The position numbers and the translations under genes are program-made. Source: Frankia sp. AgB32 (lineage in GTDB: Bacteria > Actinomycetota > Actinomycetes > Frankiales > Frankiaceae). From it: DNA of 56,592 nucleotides. Every line of letters starts with the position of its first letter. Positions within the stretch are counted from its first letter, which is position 1. This document shows, piece by piece, positions 17,405 to 25,554 of this stretch. The DNA lies in contig NZ_JALKFX010000037.1 of the NCBI RefSeq assembly GCF_023243045.1, positions 1 through 56,592 of the forward strand, read 5' to 3'. The notes below the pieces were generated by a model. That model worked only from the letters and a program-made list of their open reading frames with translations, was not told the origin of the DNA and did no database searches.

Positions 17405-17803
17405 CTACCTGACGAGGGCGAGCAGAAAACCGTCCCAGCCCTTGGCACGGACCATCTGGATGGCCGTCGCGCTCAGGCGGGGCTCGTCGTGGACGAGGCT
17501 GAGCAGGTCGCGGGTGCCGCGGGCGCGGTCGTCGGAGTCATCGTCCTCGGCAGCGGCGAGTGCGCCGCCGCGCACCAGGCTGTCGAGGATGATCACGCTG
17601 CCGGGATGGGTCAGGTCCAGCGCGGCGCGCAGGTAGCGGGCGTTGTTCTGCTTGTCCGCGTCGAGGAGGACCAGGTCGAACGGCTCGGTGCCGGCGGCGA
17701 CCAGACCGTCGAGGGAATCGGCCGCGGGGCCGAGGATGATCTCGACGTTGTCACCGAGGCCGGCCCGCTCCAGGTTCGCCTGGGCGACCTGGGCGTGCTC
17801 GCC
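17405..17803 (-). pseudogene. 5'-truncated class I SAM O-methyltransferase (COG4122 type)
   Basis: The minus-strand frame encodes the C-terminal two thirds of a Methyltransf_3-type O-methyltransferase: GEHAQVAQANLERAGL, FDLVLLDADKQNNARYL (the typical acidic DADK motif), then HPGSVIILDSLVRGG and a GWDGFLLALV ending with TAG at 17405. The N-terminal part with the SAM-binding glycine motif (usually VELGTxxGYST) is missing. Upstream of 17803 the frame becomes unrelated Arg/Pro-rich sequence without a start codon. Break point and loss of the cofactor site make it a non-functional remnant. A shorter product from the internal ATG at 17596 would also lack the active site. Confidence 0.8.
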
Positions 17804-17884
17804 TTTACCGCACCTTTCGACAGGTCCCGCGCGGCGGCCGGGTGGACGGCACCTGGTCCCCGGCCGGGCAGGGCGGCCGAGGGG

Positions 17885-19240
17885 TCAGACGGCCGCGAAG
17901 GAACCGCGCTGCACGGAGGAGGAGCCGGCCGACGGTGCCGGCCGGAGATCGCTGGCTGCCTCGCGTTCGTCCTGGGGGGTCACCGTGAACCAGGCGACGA
18001 GCAGCAGCCCGAGTCCCGTGACGACCGGCGCCAACAGGCCGCCGGACAGCACAGTGTAGAAGATCAACACCGACCCGGACAGCACGAACGACTGCGAGCC
18101 GCGGACGAACATCGTCACGATGAACGCGAGGAACATGATGGTGCCCAGAACGCCGTACTCAAGGACGAGTTTCGGCACCAGGGCGTAGTTCAGCGGCAGG
18201 CCGGTGCGCTGGAAGAAGGCGCTCGCGTCCCGGTCGGCGTAGCCGGGGCCGTTGCCGAACACGACCGTGGCCGGATCCTTGCCGAGCGAGTCCCAGGTCC
18301 GCTGGTAGGGCTGGACGAACCGCAGGCTGCCGCTCGAGGTCGACGAGGACGTCTCCGTCGCGCGGGCGGCGAAGATGCTCGACGCCGGGGTGAAGCTGAT
18401 GACCAGCGCGATGAGGCTGACCCCGAGCAGCGCGGTCAGCGCGAACCGGGCGCCCTTGTGCACCGCCAGCAGCACGCCCGCGAAGGCCAGCAGCAGCAGG
18501 CCGGTGCCGGAGACGGTGGAGAGGATGGCCAGCACGAACATCGGCAGCCGCCACCAGCTCCCGCCGCGCAGCACGCAGACCACGATCCCGAAGCCAAGGA
18601 ACTGCGAGCAGAACGAGGCCTCGAGGCAGACGAAGCCGTTCGACTTGAAGATCGACGACCCGTACTGGACCGGATAGGAGGTGTTGAACCCGTGCATCAG
18701 CAGGTTCGACGGGACGATGTCCTTCACGACGTCCGTGTACGGCACGCCCACGAGCTGGCTGCCGAACTGGAACAGCGCGAGCCCGGCCAGCACCGTGATC
18801 ATGATGAGGAAGCGGTCGAGTATCCGGGGGAGCAGGGCGCGGGCGTCCGCGGGCCGCAGGCCGTAGAGGAACGGGACGTACGTCGCCAGCAACAGCAGCA
18901 GCGAGGTGATGGACGTGTCGTCGTTCTGCCGCAGGAACGCCGTGAGCGCGGACAGGGCGCAGGCCGTCATCGCCACGAAGTAGCCGGTGGTCCGGCCGGA
19001 GTTCCGCGACAGGCCGCCGCGCCACAGCATGATCGCCAGGCAGACGTAGGTGATCGGCAGGATGATCTGGACCTGGGAGCCACCGGCCGGCAGCGCGATC
19101 CGCTGCAGGAAGATCTCGCAGAACATCAGGATGGTCAGCACGCGCAGGGTGGCGTCGTTGGCCGTGCGGCCGCTTTCCGCTTCCTGGGTCGGGATCACCC
19201 ACGACCGCGGAATCCTGGTCGTGAGGGTGGTGGTGACCAC
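17885..19240 (-). CDS. Wzy-like O-antigen polymerase/ligase membrane protein
   Basis: The 451-residue product has about 10-12 hydrophobic helices and, between them, a large extracytoplasmic loop (TATETSSSTSS-like region up to GNGPGYADRDASAFF), which is the usual look of Wzy polymerases and WaaL ligases. These proteins show little conservation, so assignment rests on topology and on the context with Wzx- and Wzz-like genes. It would link flipped repeat units in the outer leaflet of the membrane. The start is uncertain: GTG 19240 follows a purine-rich GGGGGACGGG, while a GTG-type start at 19342 would add 34 residues without membrane features. Both ends of the protein are hydrophilic. Confidence 0.8.
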   Translation of the reverse strand: MVTTTLTTRIPRSWVIPTQEAESGRTANDATLRVLTILMFCEIFLQRIALPAGGSQVQIILPITYVCLAIMLWRGGLSRNSGRTTGYFVAMTACALSALTAFLRQNDDTSITSLLLLLATYVPFLYGLRPADARALLPRILDRFLIMITVLAGLALFQFGSQLVGVPYTDVVKDIVPSNLLMHGFNTSYPVQYGSSIFKSNGFVCLEASFCSQFLGFGIVVCVLRGGSWWRLPMFVLAILSTVSGTGLLLLAFAGVLLAVHKGARFALTALLGVSLIALVISFTPASSIFAARATETSSSTSSGSLRFVQPYQRTWDSLGKDPATVVFGNGPGYADRDASAFFQRTGLPLNYALVPKLVLEYGVLGTIMFLAFIVTMFVRGSQSFVLSGSVLIFYTVLSGGLLAPVVTGLGLLLVAWFTVTPQDEREAASDLRPAPSAGSSSVQRGSFAAV

Positions 19241-19576
19241 TGGTATCCCGTCCCCCGTTCCTGGCTGGCGGGTGCGGGCGGCGCGGCTCGCCGCCTGAGG
19301 CGGAGTGGCGGACTGGTGCAATCCGGCTCCCCGGGACCGCAAGGGCGGTCCGGCGCGTCGCGTGCGATCGCACCGCGGACGATTCTAACGGCGCCTCCGG
19401 GCGCGTCGGCACCCAGCCCGGCGAGCGCCGTGCTAACCACGGCCCGCGAGGCGAGTGGCGGCGGAAGGTAGCCGCGTGTTGTCGCTGCGCGTGCCCTCCG
19501 TGCAAGACGGACCGGTCGGTGAATAATTGCGCTGCGTGTGTGGTCGCCGGTCCGCCAGGTCTGTGGAGGTGTCATT
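19241..19576. promoter_or_regulatory. Divergent promoter region of wzy-like and GH26-like genes
   Basis: No gene is seen in these 336 bases. On the minus strand, TAGAAT (RC of 19382-19387) could serve as a -10 box for the polymerase gene. On the plus strand, aataat at 19522-19527 after the palindrome GACCGGTC is a -10-like candidate for the hydrolase gene. Matching -35 boxes are not evident. Confidence 0.35.
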
Positions 19577-20845
19577 GTGACAGCGGGCGGTGATGGCCCC
19601 GCCGGGTCCGGCGCGGGCGCCGACACCGGCACCATGCCGCCGGCCGTCCGGATGAGGCCGCCGGGCGATCCGGCCGCGGGGTCCGTGGACTCTGGCGCGT
19701 CCACGGACCTCGAGCCGGCACCGGGGATCTCGGCCTGGCTCGGCGGCCCGCCGCCGCGTCGGGGGCGACCGCGCTCACGGCGCGGGCGGGTGTTCGCGGT
19801 CTGCGGGGCCGCCGCGGTCCTGGCCGCCATCGCCGCCGCCGTGCTGCTCGGCGGCGGTGTGCTCGGCGGCGGTGTGCTCGGCCGGCACGACGGCGGCGCG
19901 GTCGAGCGCCACCCCGGCCCGGGCGTGACCCCCGCACCCGCCGCCTCGGCGGCCGGGCCGGCCGCCGGTGGCGTGAGCTGGCCATCGGGCGCGAACGCGA
20001 ACCCGCCGCGCGACCTGGCCGGCTGGGAACGCTGGACGGGCCGGCCGACCGACGTCGCCGTCGTCTTCACCGCCCGCGGCAGCTGGCAGAAGATCGTCGC
20101 CGACGACTGGCCGCTGTCCGGGCTGCGGCCGGACACCTATCCAGGCCGGGTGTCCATCGCCCAGCCGCTGTTCCCCGCAAGCGGGAACGAGGCGGCCTGC
20201 GCCCGCGGGGACTACGACGCGAACTGGGCGACGTTCGGGCGGACCCTGGTCCGCAACGGCCGCCCCGATGCCTACGTCCGGCTCGGCTGGGAGTTCAACG
20301 GCAACTGGTTCTGGTGGTACCCGCGGGACACCGCCACCTGGCGGACCTGCTACCAGCGTGCGGTGAGCGCCATCCGGTCGACGGATCCGGCGGTCCGCAT
20401 CGACTGGAACGTCTCGGCCCACCGGGACACGATGCCCAACGGCGACGGCGTGTGGGCCGCCTACCCCGGCGACCAGTACGTCGATATCGTCAGCGTCGAC
20501 GCCTACGACTCCTACCCGCCGTCGCTCGACCAGGCGACCTTCGACCGCCAGTGCGCCCAGCCCTCGGGCGCCTGTACCGTCGCCCGGTTCGCCCACGAGC
20601 ACGGGAAGCGGTTCGCGGTGCCGGAGTGGGGCGTCGTCCGGTCGGCCGGCGGCGGCGGGGACAACCCGTTCTTCGTCCAGGCGATGTACGCGTTCTTCTC
20701 GGCGAACCGGGCCAACCTCGCCTACGAGGCGTACTTCACCGCGACCGACGCCGGCAACGTCCAGTCCGCGCTGATCGACCCGCCCAGCAACCCCCGCGCC
20801 GCCGAGCGCTACCGGCAGCTCTTCGGCGCCCAGCCGGCTGGCTGA
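19577..20845 (+). CDS. Membrane-anchored GH26-like glycosyl hydrolase (beta-mannanase family)
   Basis: The 422-residue protein has a disordered Pro-rich head (1-65), one transmembrane helix (about 72-95) after an RRGR cluster, and an outside (beta/alpha)8-barrel domain. The GH26 hallmarks are present: LGWEFNGNWFWW with acid/base Glu239, and FAVPEWGVV with nucleophile Glu350; also DIVSVDAYDSYPPS. GH26 enzymes cut beta-mannans or related glycans, and family members inside polysaccharide loci can trim or release the polymer. A second, longer copy lies at 26734-29583. GTG 19577 is preferred because TGGAGGTG stands seven bases ahead. The gene converges with the SDR gene, leaving nine bases between. 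Confidence 0.87.
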   Translation: MTAGGDGPAGSGAGADTGTMPPAVRMRPPGDPAAGSVDSGASTDLEPAPGISAWLGGPPPRRGRPRSRRGRVFAVCGAAAVLAAIAAAVLLGGGVLGGGVLGRHDGGAVERHPGPGVTPAPAASAAGPAAGGVSWPSGANANPPRDLAGWERWTGRPTDVAVVFTARGSWQKIVADDWPLSGLRPDTYPGRVSIAQPLFPASGNEAACARGDYDANWATFGRTLVRNGRPDAYVRLGWEFNGNWFWWYPRDTATWRTCYQRAVSAIRSTDPAVRIDWNVSAHRDTMPNGDGVWAAYPGDQYVDIVSVDAYDSYPPSLDQATFDRQCAQPSGACTVARFAHEHGKRFAVPEWGVVRSAGGGGDNPFFVQAMYAFFSANRANLAYEAYFTATDAGNVQSALIDPPSNPRAAERYRQLFGAQPAG

Positions 20846-20854
20846 GGGGCCCTG

Positions 20855-21622
20855 TCAGTAGGACTTCTTCGCCGGCCGGAGGTGGAGTTCGGTGATCTCC
20901 GCGCTGGGCGGCAGGCCGATGAGGTAGGCGACGAGGTCGGCCACGTCGGTGGGCTGCACGAGCAGGGACGGTGTGTACTGGCGGCCCTCCCGCGCGTAGA
21001 TCGTTTCCTGGCGGGGGGTCGCCGTGCGGCCGAGGTGGATCGTCGTGACCCGCACGCCGTCGGCGTTGATCTCCTGGCGGAGACTGTCGGCGAAGGCCCG
21101 CATGGCGTGCTGGGTGGCGGCGAACTGGCTGGTGCCGGCGCCCGCGCGGATGCCCTGGGTCGAGTTGACGACGATGATGTCCGCTCCGGTGTCCGCGCCG
21201 GCGACCCGCAGCGCGGGCAGCAGGCGCTGGGTCAGGGCGTAGGGGGCACGCACGTTCGCCGCGTACTGGGCGTCCAGGTCGGCGAGCGTGGCGGCGTCCA
21301 CCCGGGCGCTGGTGTAGGCCCCGGCGCTGTGCACCAGGTGGTCGACCCGGCCGTGCTGCGCGGTGATGTCGGCGACGAGCTCGCCGACGGCGCTGTCGTC
21401 GGTGAGGTCGAGGCGGACCGGCAGCAGCGTGCCGGGGCCGGCACTCTCCTTGCCCAGGCTGTCGAGCCGCTCCTGGTCGCGGCCGATGGCGAGCACGGTG
21501 GCGCCGTCGGCGGCCAGGCGCAGCGCGGTGGCCCGGCCGATGCCGCTGGAGGCGCCCGTCACGACGGCGACGTGGCCGGCGAGCGGCACGCCGTCCGCAG
21601 TGACGGCCGGGGGCGCCGTCAT
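20855..21622 (-). CDS. Short-chain dehydrogenase/reductase with altered catalytic Tyr and Lys
   Basis: The 255-residue protein is a classical SDR with the cofactor motif VVTGASSGIGRATA (about 20-33) and HSAGAY in place of NNAG. The catalytic serine region is retained (VVNSTQGIRAG), but the expected YxxxK reads F-A-A-T-Q in SQFAATQHAM: TTC and CAG codons replace Tyr and Lys. This would abolish normal oxidoreductase chemistry unless other residues stand in. It is the last gene of a four-gene minus-strand operon; its ATG overlaps the stop of the PhyH-like gene (ATGA). SDR plus IspD-like pairs are known in ribitol-phosphate pathways (TarJ/TarI analogues), which is one possible reading. Confidence 0.88.
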   Translation of the reverse strand: MTAPPAVTADGVPLAGHVAVVTGASSGIGRATALRLAADGATVLAIGRDQERLDSLGKESAGPGTLLPVRLDLTDDSAVGELVADITAQHGRVDHLVHSAGAYTSARVDAATLADLDAQYAANVRAPYALTQRLLPALRVAGADTGADIIVVNSTQGIRAGAGTSQFAATQHAMRAFADSLRQEINADGVRVTTIHLGRTATPRQETIYAREGRQYTPSLLVQPTDVADLVAYLIGLPPSAEITELHLRPAKKSY

Positions 21623-22545
21623 GCCTGGGCCGTGTGCGAGAAGACCAGCACGGCGTCCTCGCGGGGCGGGGCGGTGTCGTAGGTCAGGCAGACGTCCTCG
21701 TCGATCCGGCTGAGGTCGGTGCCGCGCAGGTAGTCCCGCATGGTGGTGCCGGTGCAGTCCGAGTCGACGTTGGGCGCGCCGACGTGGCCGAGGACGTCGT
21801 CGAGGTGCACGGTGCGGAAGTCCATGCTGAACCGGGTGCGCCCGGTGTTGTTCGGCACCGACGAGTGCAGCTGGGCGCCGGAGAAGATGAGCATGCCGCC
21901 GGACGGGGCGACCACCCGCGTCTGCGGGAAGATCTCCACCTCCTCCTCCGGCTTCGGCTGCTTACGGGTGTCCGACCTGATGTGCTTCGCGGCGCTCGCC
22001 CGGTTCTTCGCGTTCCACTCGTAGTAGTCGTACTCGGCCGAACCGTTGCGGACGGCCTGCGAGAAGTACCGCGGGTGGAAGGCCAGGCCGTTGTCCGCCT
22101 CGATGTCGAAGATCGGCATCCACCAGTTGAGCTGGCAGAACGGCGCGGAGTACCAGGTGTCCCGGTGCGGGTGGAAGGCGTACGCGATACCGGAGGTCAG
22201 GTAGTCGTCCGACGTGGAGGTCCGCAGCCGCGGCACGTCGAAATAGGTCTTCGTCGTGTCGGCGCCGTGCTCGGCGAGGATCGCCGGCAGCAGCTCCTTG
22301 CAGGTCGGGTGGTGGATGAACCGCGGCTTGAGCTCGGCGAGCAGCGCGGCGTAGTCCTCCACCGGCATGTGGTGCTGCGCCGTCTCCGGGTCGAGGTCGC
22401 CGAACGCCTCGCGGATCAGCGCCCGGGCGAACTCGACGAACTCGCGGGTCGCCGGCTTCGGCGCGTAGACGAACAGGTCGCCCTGGTAGAGCTTGGCCCG
22501 CCGCTCGTCATCGGAGAGCGTGGACTCGACCTGAACCGTACTCAT
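21619..22545 (-). CDS. Phytanoyl-CoA dioxygenase-like Fe(II)/2-oxoglutarate enzyme
   Basis: The 308-residue protein carries the HxD...H facial triad expected of PhyH-type oxygenases: HPHRDTWYS gives His and Asp, and AQLHSSVPNNTGRTRFSMD gives the distal His and the 2-oxoglutarate-binding Arg. WWMPIFDIEADNGLAFHP is also typical of the fold. Such enzymes hydroxylate or otherwise oxidise small molecules, including sugar derivatives. It lies between an IspD-like gene, whose end overlaps its start by 38 bases, and the SDR, whose start overlaps its stop. ATG 22545 is chosen because GAAGGGGA lies ahead at suitable distance. The substrate is unknown; membership in a polysaccharide operon points to a sugar or polyol. 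Confidence 0.82.
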   Translation of the reverse strand: MSTVQVESTLSDDERRAKLYQGDLFVYAPKPATREFVEFARALIREAFGDLDPETAQHHMPVEDYAALLAELKPRFIHHPTCKELLPAILAEHGADTTKTYFDVPRLRTSTSDDYLTSGIAYAFHPHRDTWYSAPFCQLNWWMPIFDIEADNGLAFHPRYFSQAVRNGSAEYDYYEWNAKNRASAAKHIRSDTRKQPKPEEEVEIFPQTRVVAPSGGMLIFSGAQLHSSVPNNTGRTRFSMDFRTVHLDDVLGHVGAPNVDSDCTGTTMRDYLRGTDLSRIDEDVCLTYDTAPPREDAVLVFSHTAQA

Positions 22546-23317
22546 CGGGTTCCCCTTCGGACCGTACGTGGGTGAGCAGAAGCCGGGCCATCGCGAGTTC
22601 GTCCGGCGTCGTGACATGGATGTTGGCGGGTTCGCCGGGGACGACCACGATCGTCCCGCCGGCGTCGGCGACCATCTGCGAGTCCTCGACCGCCTCGGGG
22701 GCGCCGGCGTGCACGGCCCGCAGCAGCTCGGCCCGGAAGGCGTGCGGGGTCTGCACCAGCCGGTGGGTCTCCCGGGCCAGCGACGCCCCGGCGATCAGCC
22801 GCGCCGGGCGGGCTGCCCCGGCGGTCGGTCCCGCCGGTCGGACCTGCTGGACGACCACCTCTTCGACGGCCACTTCCTTGACGGCCACTTCCTTGACGAC
22901 CTCGGTCAGCGGCAGCCCCGGCACGGCCGCGTCGGCGCCGGCCCGGACCTCGTCGACGACCCGCCGGTACAGCGCGGCGGTCGCCAGCGGGTGGGCGGCG
23001 TCGGTGATGACGATGATCTCCGCGTCCGCGGGGACGGCGGCGAGCCCCGCCCGGACGGACTCGGCCCGGGTCGCCCCGCCGACGGCCACCGTGACGCCGG
23101 CCGGGGGAGTCCAGCCACCGGGCTCGGCGGGCAGGACGGCGACGACGCCGTGGCCCGCCGCGGTCGCCGCGGCGACCGGGTGCGCGACGAGCGGCTCGCC
23201 GCCGAGGTCGAAGAACTGCTTGCGACCGCCGAAGCGGGTGCCGCCGCCGGCGGCGAGCACGATCGTCCAGACCGCGCCGGGCGCGGTCCGGGACGAGCCG
23301 GCGTCGGGATCAGCCAC
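22508..23317 (-). CDS. IspD/TarI-like cytidylyltransferase
   Basis: The 269-residue protein has the nucleotidyl-transfer motif LAAGGGTRFGGRKQF (about 21-35), ITDAAHPLAT in place of the usual VHDAARP, VEDSQMV and NIHVTTPDELAMA, so it belongs to the IspD family that uses CTP. True IspD has NIKVT; here Lys is His. It may act on a polyol phosphate such as ribitol-5-phosphate rather than methylerythritol phosphate, because it sits in a glycan operon next to an SDR. A short repeated insert with units KEVAV, KEVAV, EEVVV occurs around residues 135-157. The GTG start overlaps the DUF4910 gene by eight bases and its end runs 38 bases into the dioxygenase gene. Confidence 0.83.
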   Translation of the reverse strand: MADPDAGSSRTAPGAVWTIVLAAGGGTRFGGRKQFFDLGGEPLVAHPVAAATAAGHGVVAVLPAEPGGWTPPAGVTVAVGGATRAESVRAGLAAVPADAEIIVITDAAHPLATAALYRRVVDEVRAGADAAVPGLPLTEVVKEVAVKEVAVEEVVVQQVRPAGPTAGAARPARLIAGASLARETHRLVQTPHAFRAELLRAVHAGAPEAVEDSQMVADAGGTIVVVPGEPANIHVTTPDELAMARLLLTHVRSEGEPDEYGSGRVHALR

Positions 23318-24656
23318 TGCCTGCTCCGGCCGGCTCGCCGGCGGTGTCGACGAGCAGGTCGACCCCCGCGAGGGCGGCCGCGGCCTCGGCGACGGTGTCG
23401 AACGGCAGGTCCGCCCGCTCGGCGATGTCGAGCAGGCTGCGGGTGCCGTCCGCGAGGTTGAGCACCCACAGCAGCGCCATCTCGACGGCCTGGCGGTTCA
23501 TCGTCGCGCCGATCGCCCGGTACAGCCCGCGCCGGCCGAGCTGCGGCTCGCCGTATGGCGCGGTGTTGCGCCAGACGCGGTCGGCCTCGCAGATCTCGAC
23601 GATCCGCCGCAGGATGGCGAACGAGTCCGCGAGTGACGCCGGCGTCACGAAGTCCAGGTCGTCGGCGCTGGTGTGGTACTGCGGGTACTCGCCGTGCTGG
23701 CCGCGGCCGAAGCGGCCGACGGGCAGGTCGAAGCCCGGCGAGCAGAACTGCCGCTCGTCGTAGCCGTAGGGCGAGAAGTCGACGACCCGGTGCGGCCGGC
23801 CGGTCTGCGCGAGTGCCGTGGCGGCGGCCCGGTCGACCGTCGCGCCGCCCTGCCGGCTGCGCTTGTAGGTCGGGTCGGTGCGGTCGCCGAGGCCGGTCAG
23901 CACCAGCCCGTGGCGGACCCGGCCGACGGTGTCGCGGTTGCGGGCGAGCCAGGTGATCGACCCGATCGTGCCCGGGATGAACAGCAGGCGGAACGTGTGC
24001 CGGCGCGGCGCCGCGGCGAGCGTGCGGGCGAGCAGCGCCGCTACGGCGATGCCCGAGCAGTTGTCGTTCGCCATCGCCGGGTGGCAGGTGTGCGTGGTGA
24101 TCAGGAACTCGTCGTCCGTGGCACCGGGCAGCACGATCTCGCCGTAGGTGAGGGAACCATCGGTGAGCGCGGTGTCGATCTCGACCTCGTACTCGCCGTC
24201 GGGCAGCGTGGCGAGCTGCCGGTCGGTCAGGCAGAAGCCCCAGTTCTCGTTGTAGTACGACGTCCGGTAGGGCACCCAGTCCGGCCGGTCGGGCATCGAG
24301 AACAGGTGCGGGCGCAGCTCGTCGAGACTCAGCCGGGTTCGCAGCGGCGTGCTGTAGCCCAGCAGGTGCAGCGGGTTGTCGGCCGCGTCGACGACGGTCT
24401 TGCCGTCCGGGCCGATCAGTCTCGCCGAGGCGACGTTCCACTCGCGGGGCACCGTCCAGTCCAGCACCGGCGTCCCGCTGGGCACCTCGTGCACGGTGAG
24501 CGGAAGCTCCGGGCCGAGCGCCCGGGCCACGGTGTGCAGCGTGGCCCGGACGCCCTCGCCGGTGATGCTGCGCATCGGCGGCAGCAGGTCGGCGATCAGG
24601 TCGTGCAACCAGCGGCCCGGGTCGTCGGTGCCGGCCGGTTCGGGAGAGGCGGTCAT
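23310..24656 (-). CDS. DUF4910 family protein, M28-aminopeptidase-like with C-terminal winged helix
   Basis: The 448-residue protein shows the zinc-peptidase-like core of the DUF4910 (DUF2172) family: TTHTCHPAMANDNCSGIA near residue 190 supplies His and Asp ligands, and DFSPYGYDERQFCSPGFD and EYPQYHTSADDLDF supply further metal-binding candidates. The last 80 residues, DGTRSLLDIAERADLPF and on, form a winged-helix-like domain as in other family members. These proteins recur in surface-glycan and secondary-metabolite clusters, where they probably cleave an amide or transfer an acyl-amino group; the true reaction is unknown. It is first in the four-gene overlapping operon at 20855-24656. Its start is 43 bases from the rfbF stop, so rfbF may be in the same transcript. 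Confidence 0.82.
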   Translation of the reverse strand: MTASPEPAGTDDPGRWLHDLIADLLPPMRSITGEGVRATLHTVARALGPELPLTVHEVPSGTPVLDWTVPREWNVASARLIGPDGKTVVDAADNPLHLLGYSTPLRTRLSLDELRPHLFSMPDRPDWVPYRTSYYNENWGFCLTDRQLATLPDGEYEVEIDTALTDGSLTYGEIVLPGATDDEFLITTHTCHPAMANDNCSGIAVAALLARTLAAAPRRHTFRLLFIPGTIGSITWLARNRDTVGRVRHGLVLTGLGDRTDPTYKRSRQGGATVDRAAATALAQTGRPHRVVDFSPYGYDERQFCSPGFDLPVGRFGRGQHGEYPQYHTSADDLDFVTPASLADSFAILRRIVEICEADRVWRNTAPYGEPQLGRRGLYRAIGATMNRQAVEMALLWVLNLADGTRSLLDIAERADLPFDTVAEAAAALAGVDLLVDTAGEPAGAGSG

Positions 24657-24699
24657 CGGTGTGTGTCCGTCCGCAGCAGCAGCCGTCGACGACCGGCGG

Positions 24700-25554
24700 T
24701 CAGTCGGCCCACACGCGCCACGGCGCGTTGCCGGAGTCCCAGAGCTGGTTCAGCTCGGTCCAGTCGCGGAACGTGTCCATGCCCATCCAGAAGTCCTCGT
24801 GGGTGTGCAGGGTGAGTCCGCCGTCGCGGGCGAGGGACTGCAACGGGGAACGCTCCAGCAGCAGCGACGGGTCGTCGTCGAGGTACTTGTCGATGAACTC
24901 GCGCTCGAAGACGAAGTACCCGCCGCTCACCCAGCCGGTCTGCGGCGGCTTCTCGGCGAACAGGGTGACCTTCCCGTCCGCGGTCTCCAGCTCGCCGTAA
25001 CGGCTGGACGGCCGCACGCCGGTCACGGTGCCGATGCGACCGCCGGCCAGGTGGTCGTCGAGCACGGCCCGCACGTTGATGGCGCCGACGCCGTCACCGT
25101 AGGTGAGCATGAAGCGAGGCCCGGTCAGGTACTGCGCGACCCGGCGCAGGCGGGCGCCGGTTCCGGTGAGCAGGCCGGTCTCCGCGAAGGTGACCTCCCA
25201 CTTCTCATCGCCCACGGAGTTGTGGAACTCGGGGGTGTGGTCGTCCGAGAGCGTAAGAGTGAAGTCGGCGACCTGCTCCCGGTAGGCCAGGAAGTAGTTC
25301 TTGATCAGGTCGCTCTTGTAGCCGAGGCAGAGCACGAACTTGCGGAAGCCGAAGTGCTCGTAGGTCTTCATGATGTGCCACAGCACCGGCTTGCCGCCGA
25401 TGTCCACCAGCGGCTTGGGCAGCTTCTCGCTGGCCTCCCGGAGCCGGGTGCCCATGCCTCCGCAGAGGATGACGACGGGAATGTCGGCGGGGTCGACGGT
25501 CTCGGTGCTCTGCGCGCTGTCGGTGCTCAAGGCTGTTGCGTCTCCCGTGCTCAT
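24700..25554 (-). CDS. rfbF: Glucose-1-phosphate cytidylyltransferase
   Basis: The enzyme makes CDP-glucose from glucose 1-phosphate and CTP, the first step to CDP-linked deoxysugars. Motifs are clear: VVILCGGMGTRLREAS with the nucleotide-binding Arg, KLPKPLVDIGGKPVLWHIMK, MLTYGDGVGAIN for the metal-binding Asp, and SGGYFVFERE. The length, 284 residues, is about 25 more than usual because of a polar N-terminal tail before PADIPVVIL. ATG 25554 is the first sensible start, though the enzyme core starts near residue 25. A CDP-glucose 4,6-dehydratase (RfbG) is not recognisable in the window; the epimerase at 8397 or a gene elsewhere could fill that step. Confidence 0.92.
   Translation of the reverse strand: MSTGDATALSTDSAQSTETVDPADIPVVILCGGMGTRLREASEKLPKPLVDIGGKPVLWHIMKTYEHFGFRKFVLCLGYKSDLIKNYFLAYREQVADFTLTLSDDHTPEFHNSVGDEKWEVTFAETGLLTGTGARLRRVAQYLTGPRFMLTYGDGVGAINVRAVLDDHLAGGRIGTVTGVRPSSRYGELETADGKVTLFAEKPPQTGWVSGGYFVFEREFIDKYLDDDPSLLLERSPLQSLARDGGLTLHTHEDFWMGMDTFRDWTELNQLWDSGNAPWRVWAD

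Noticed and set aside
17489-19471. 660-codon plus-strand frame over the polymerase gene
   Set aside because: Gln/Arg/Gly-rich shadow; the minus strand has a clear membrane protein.
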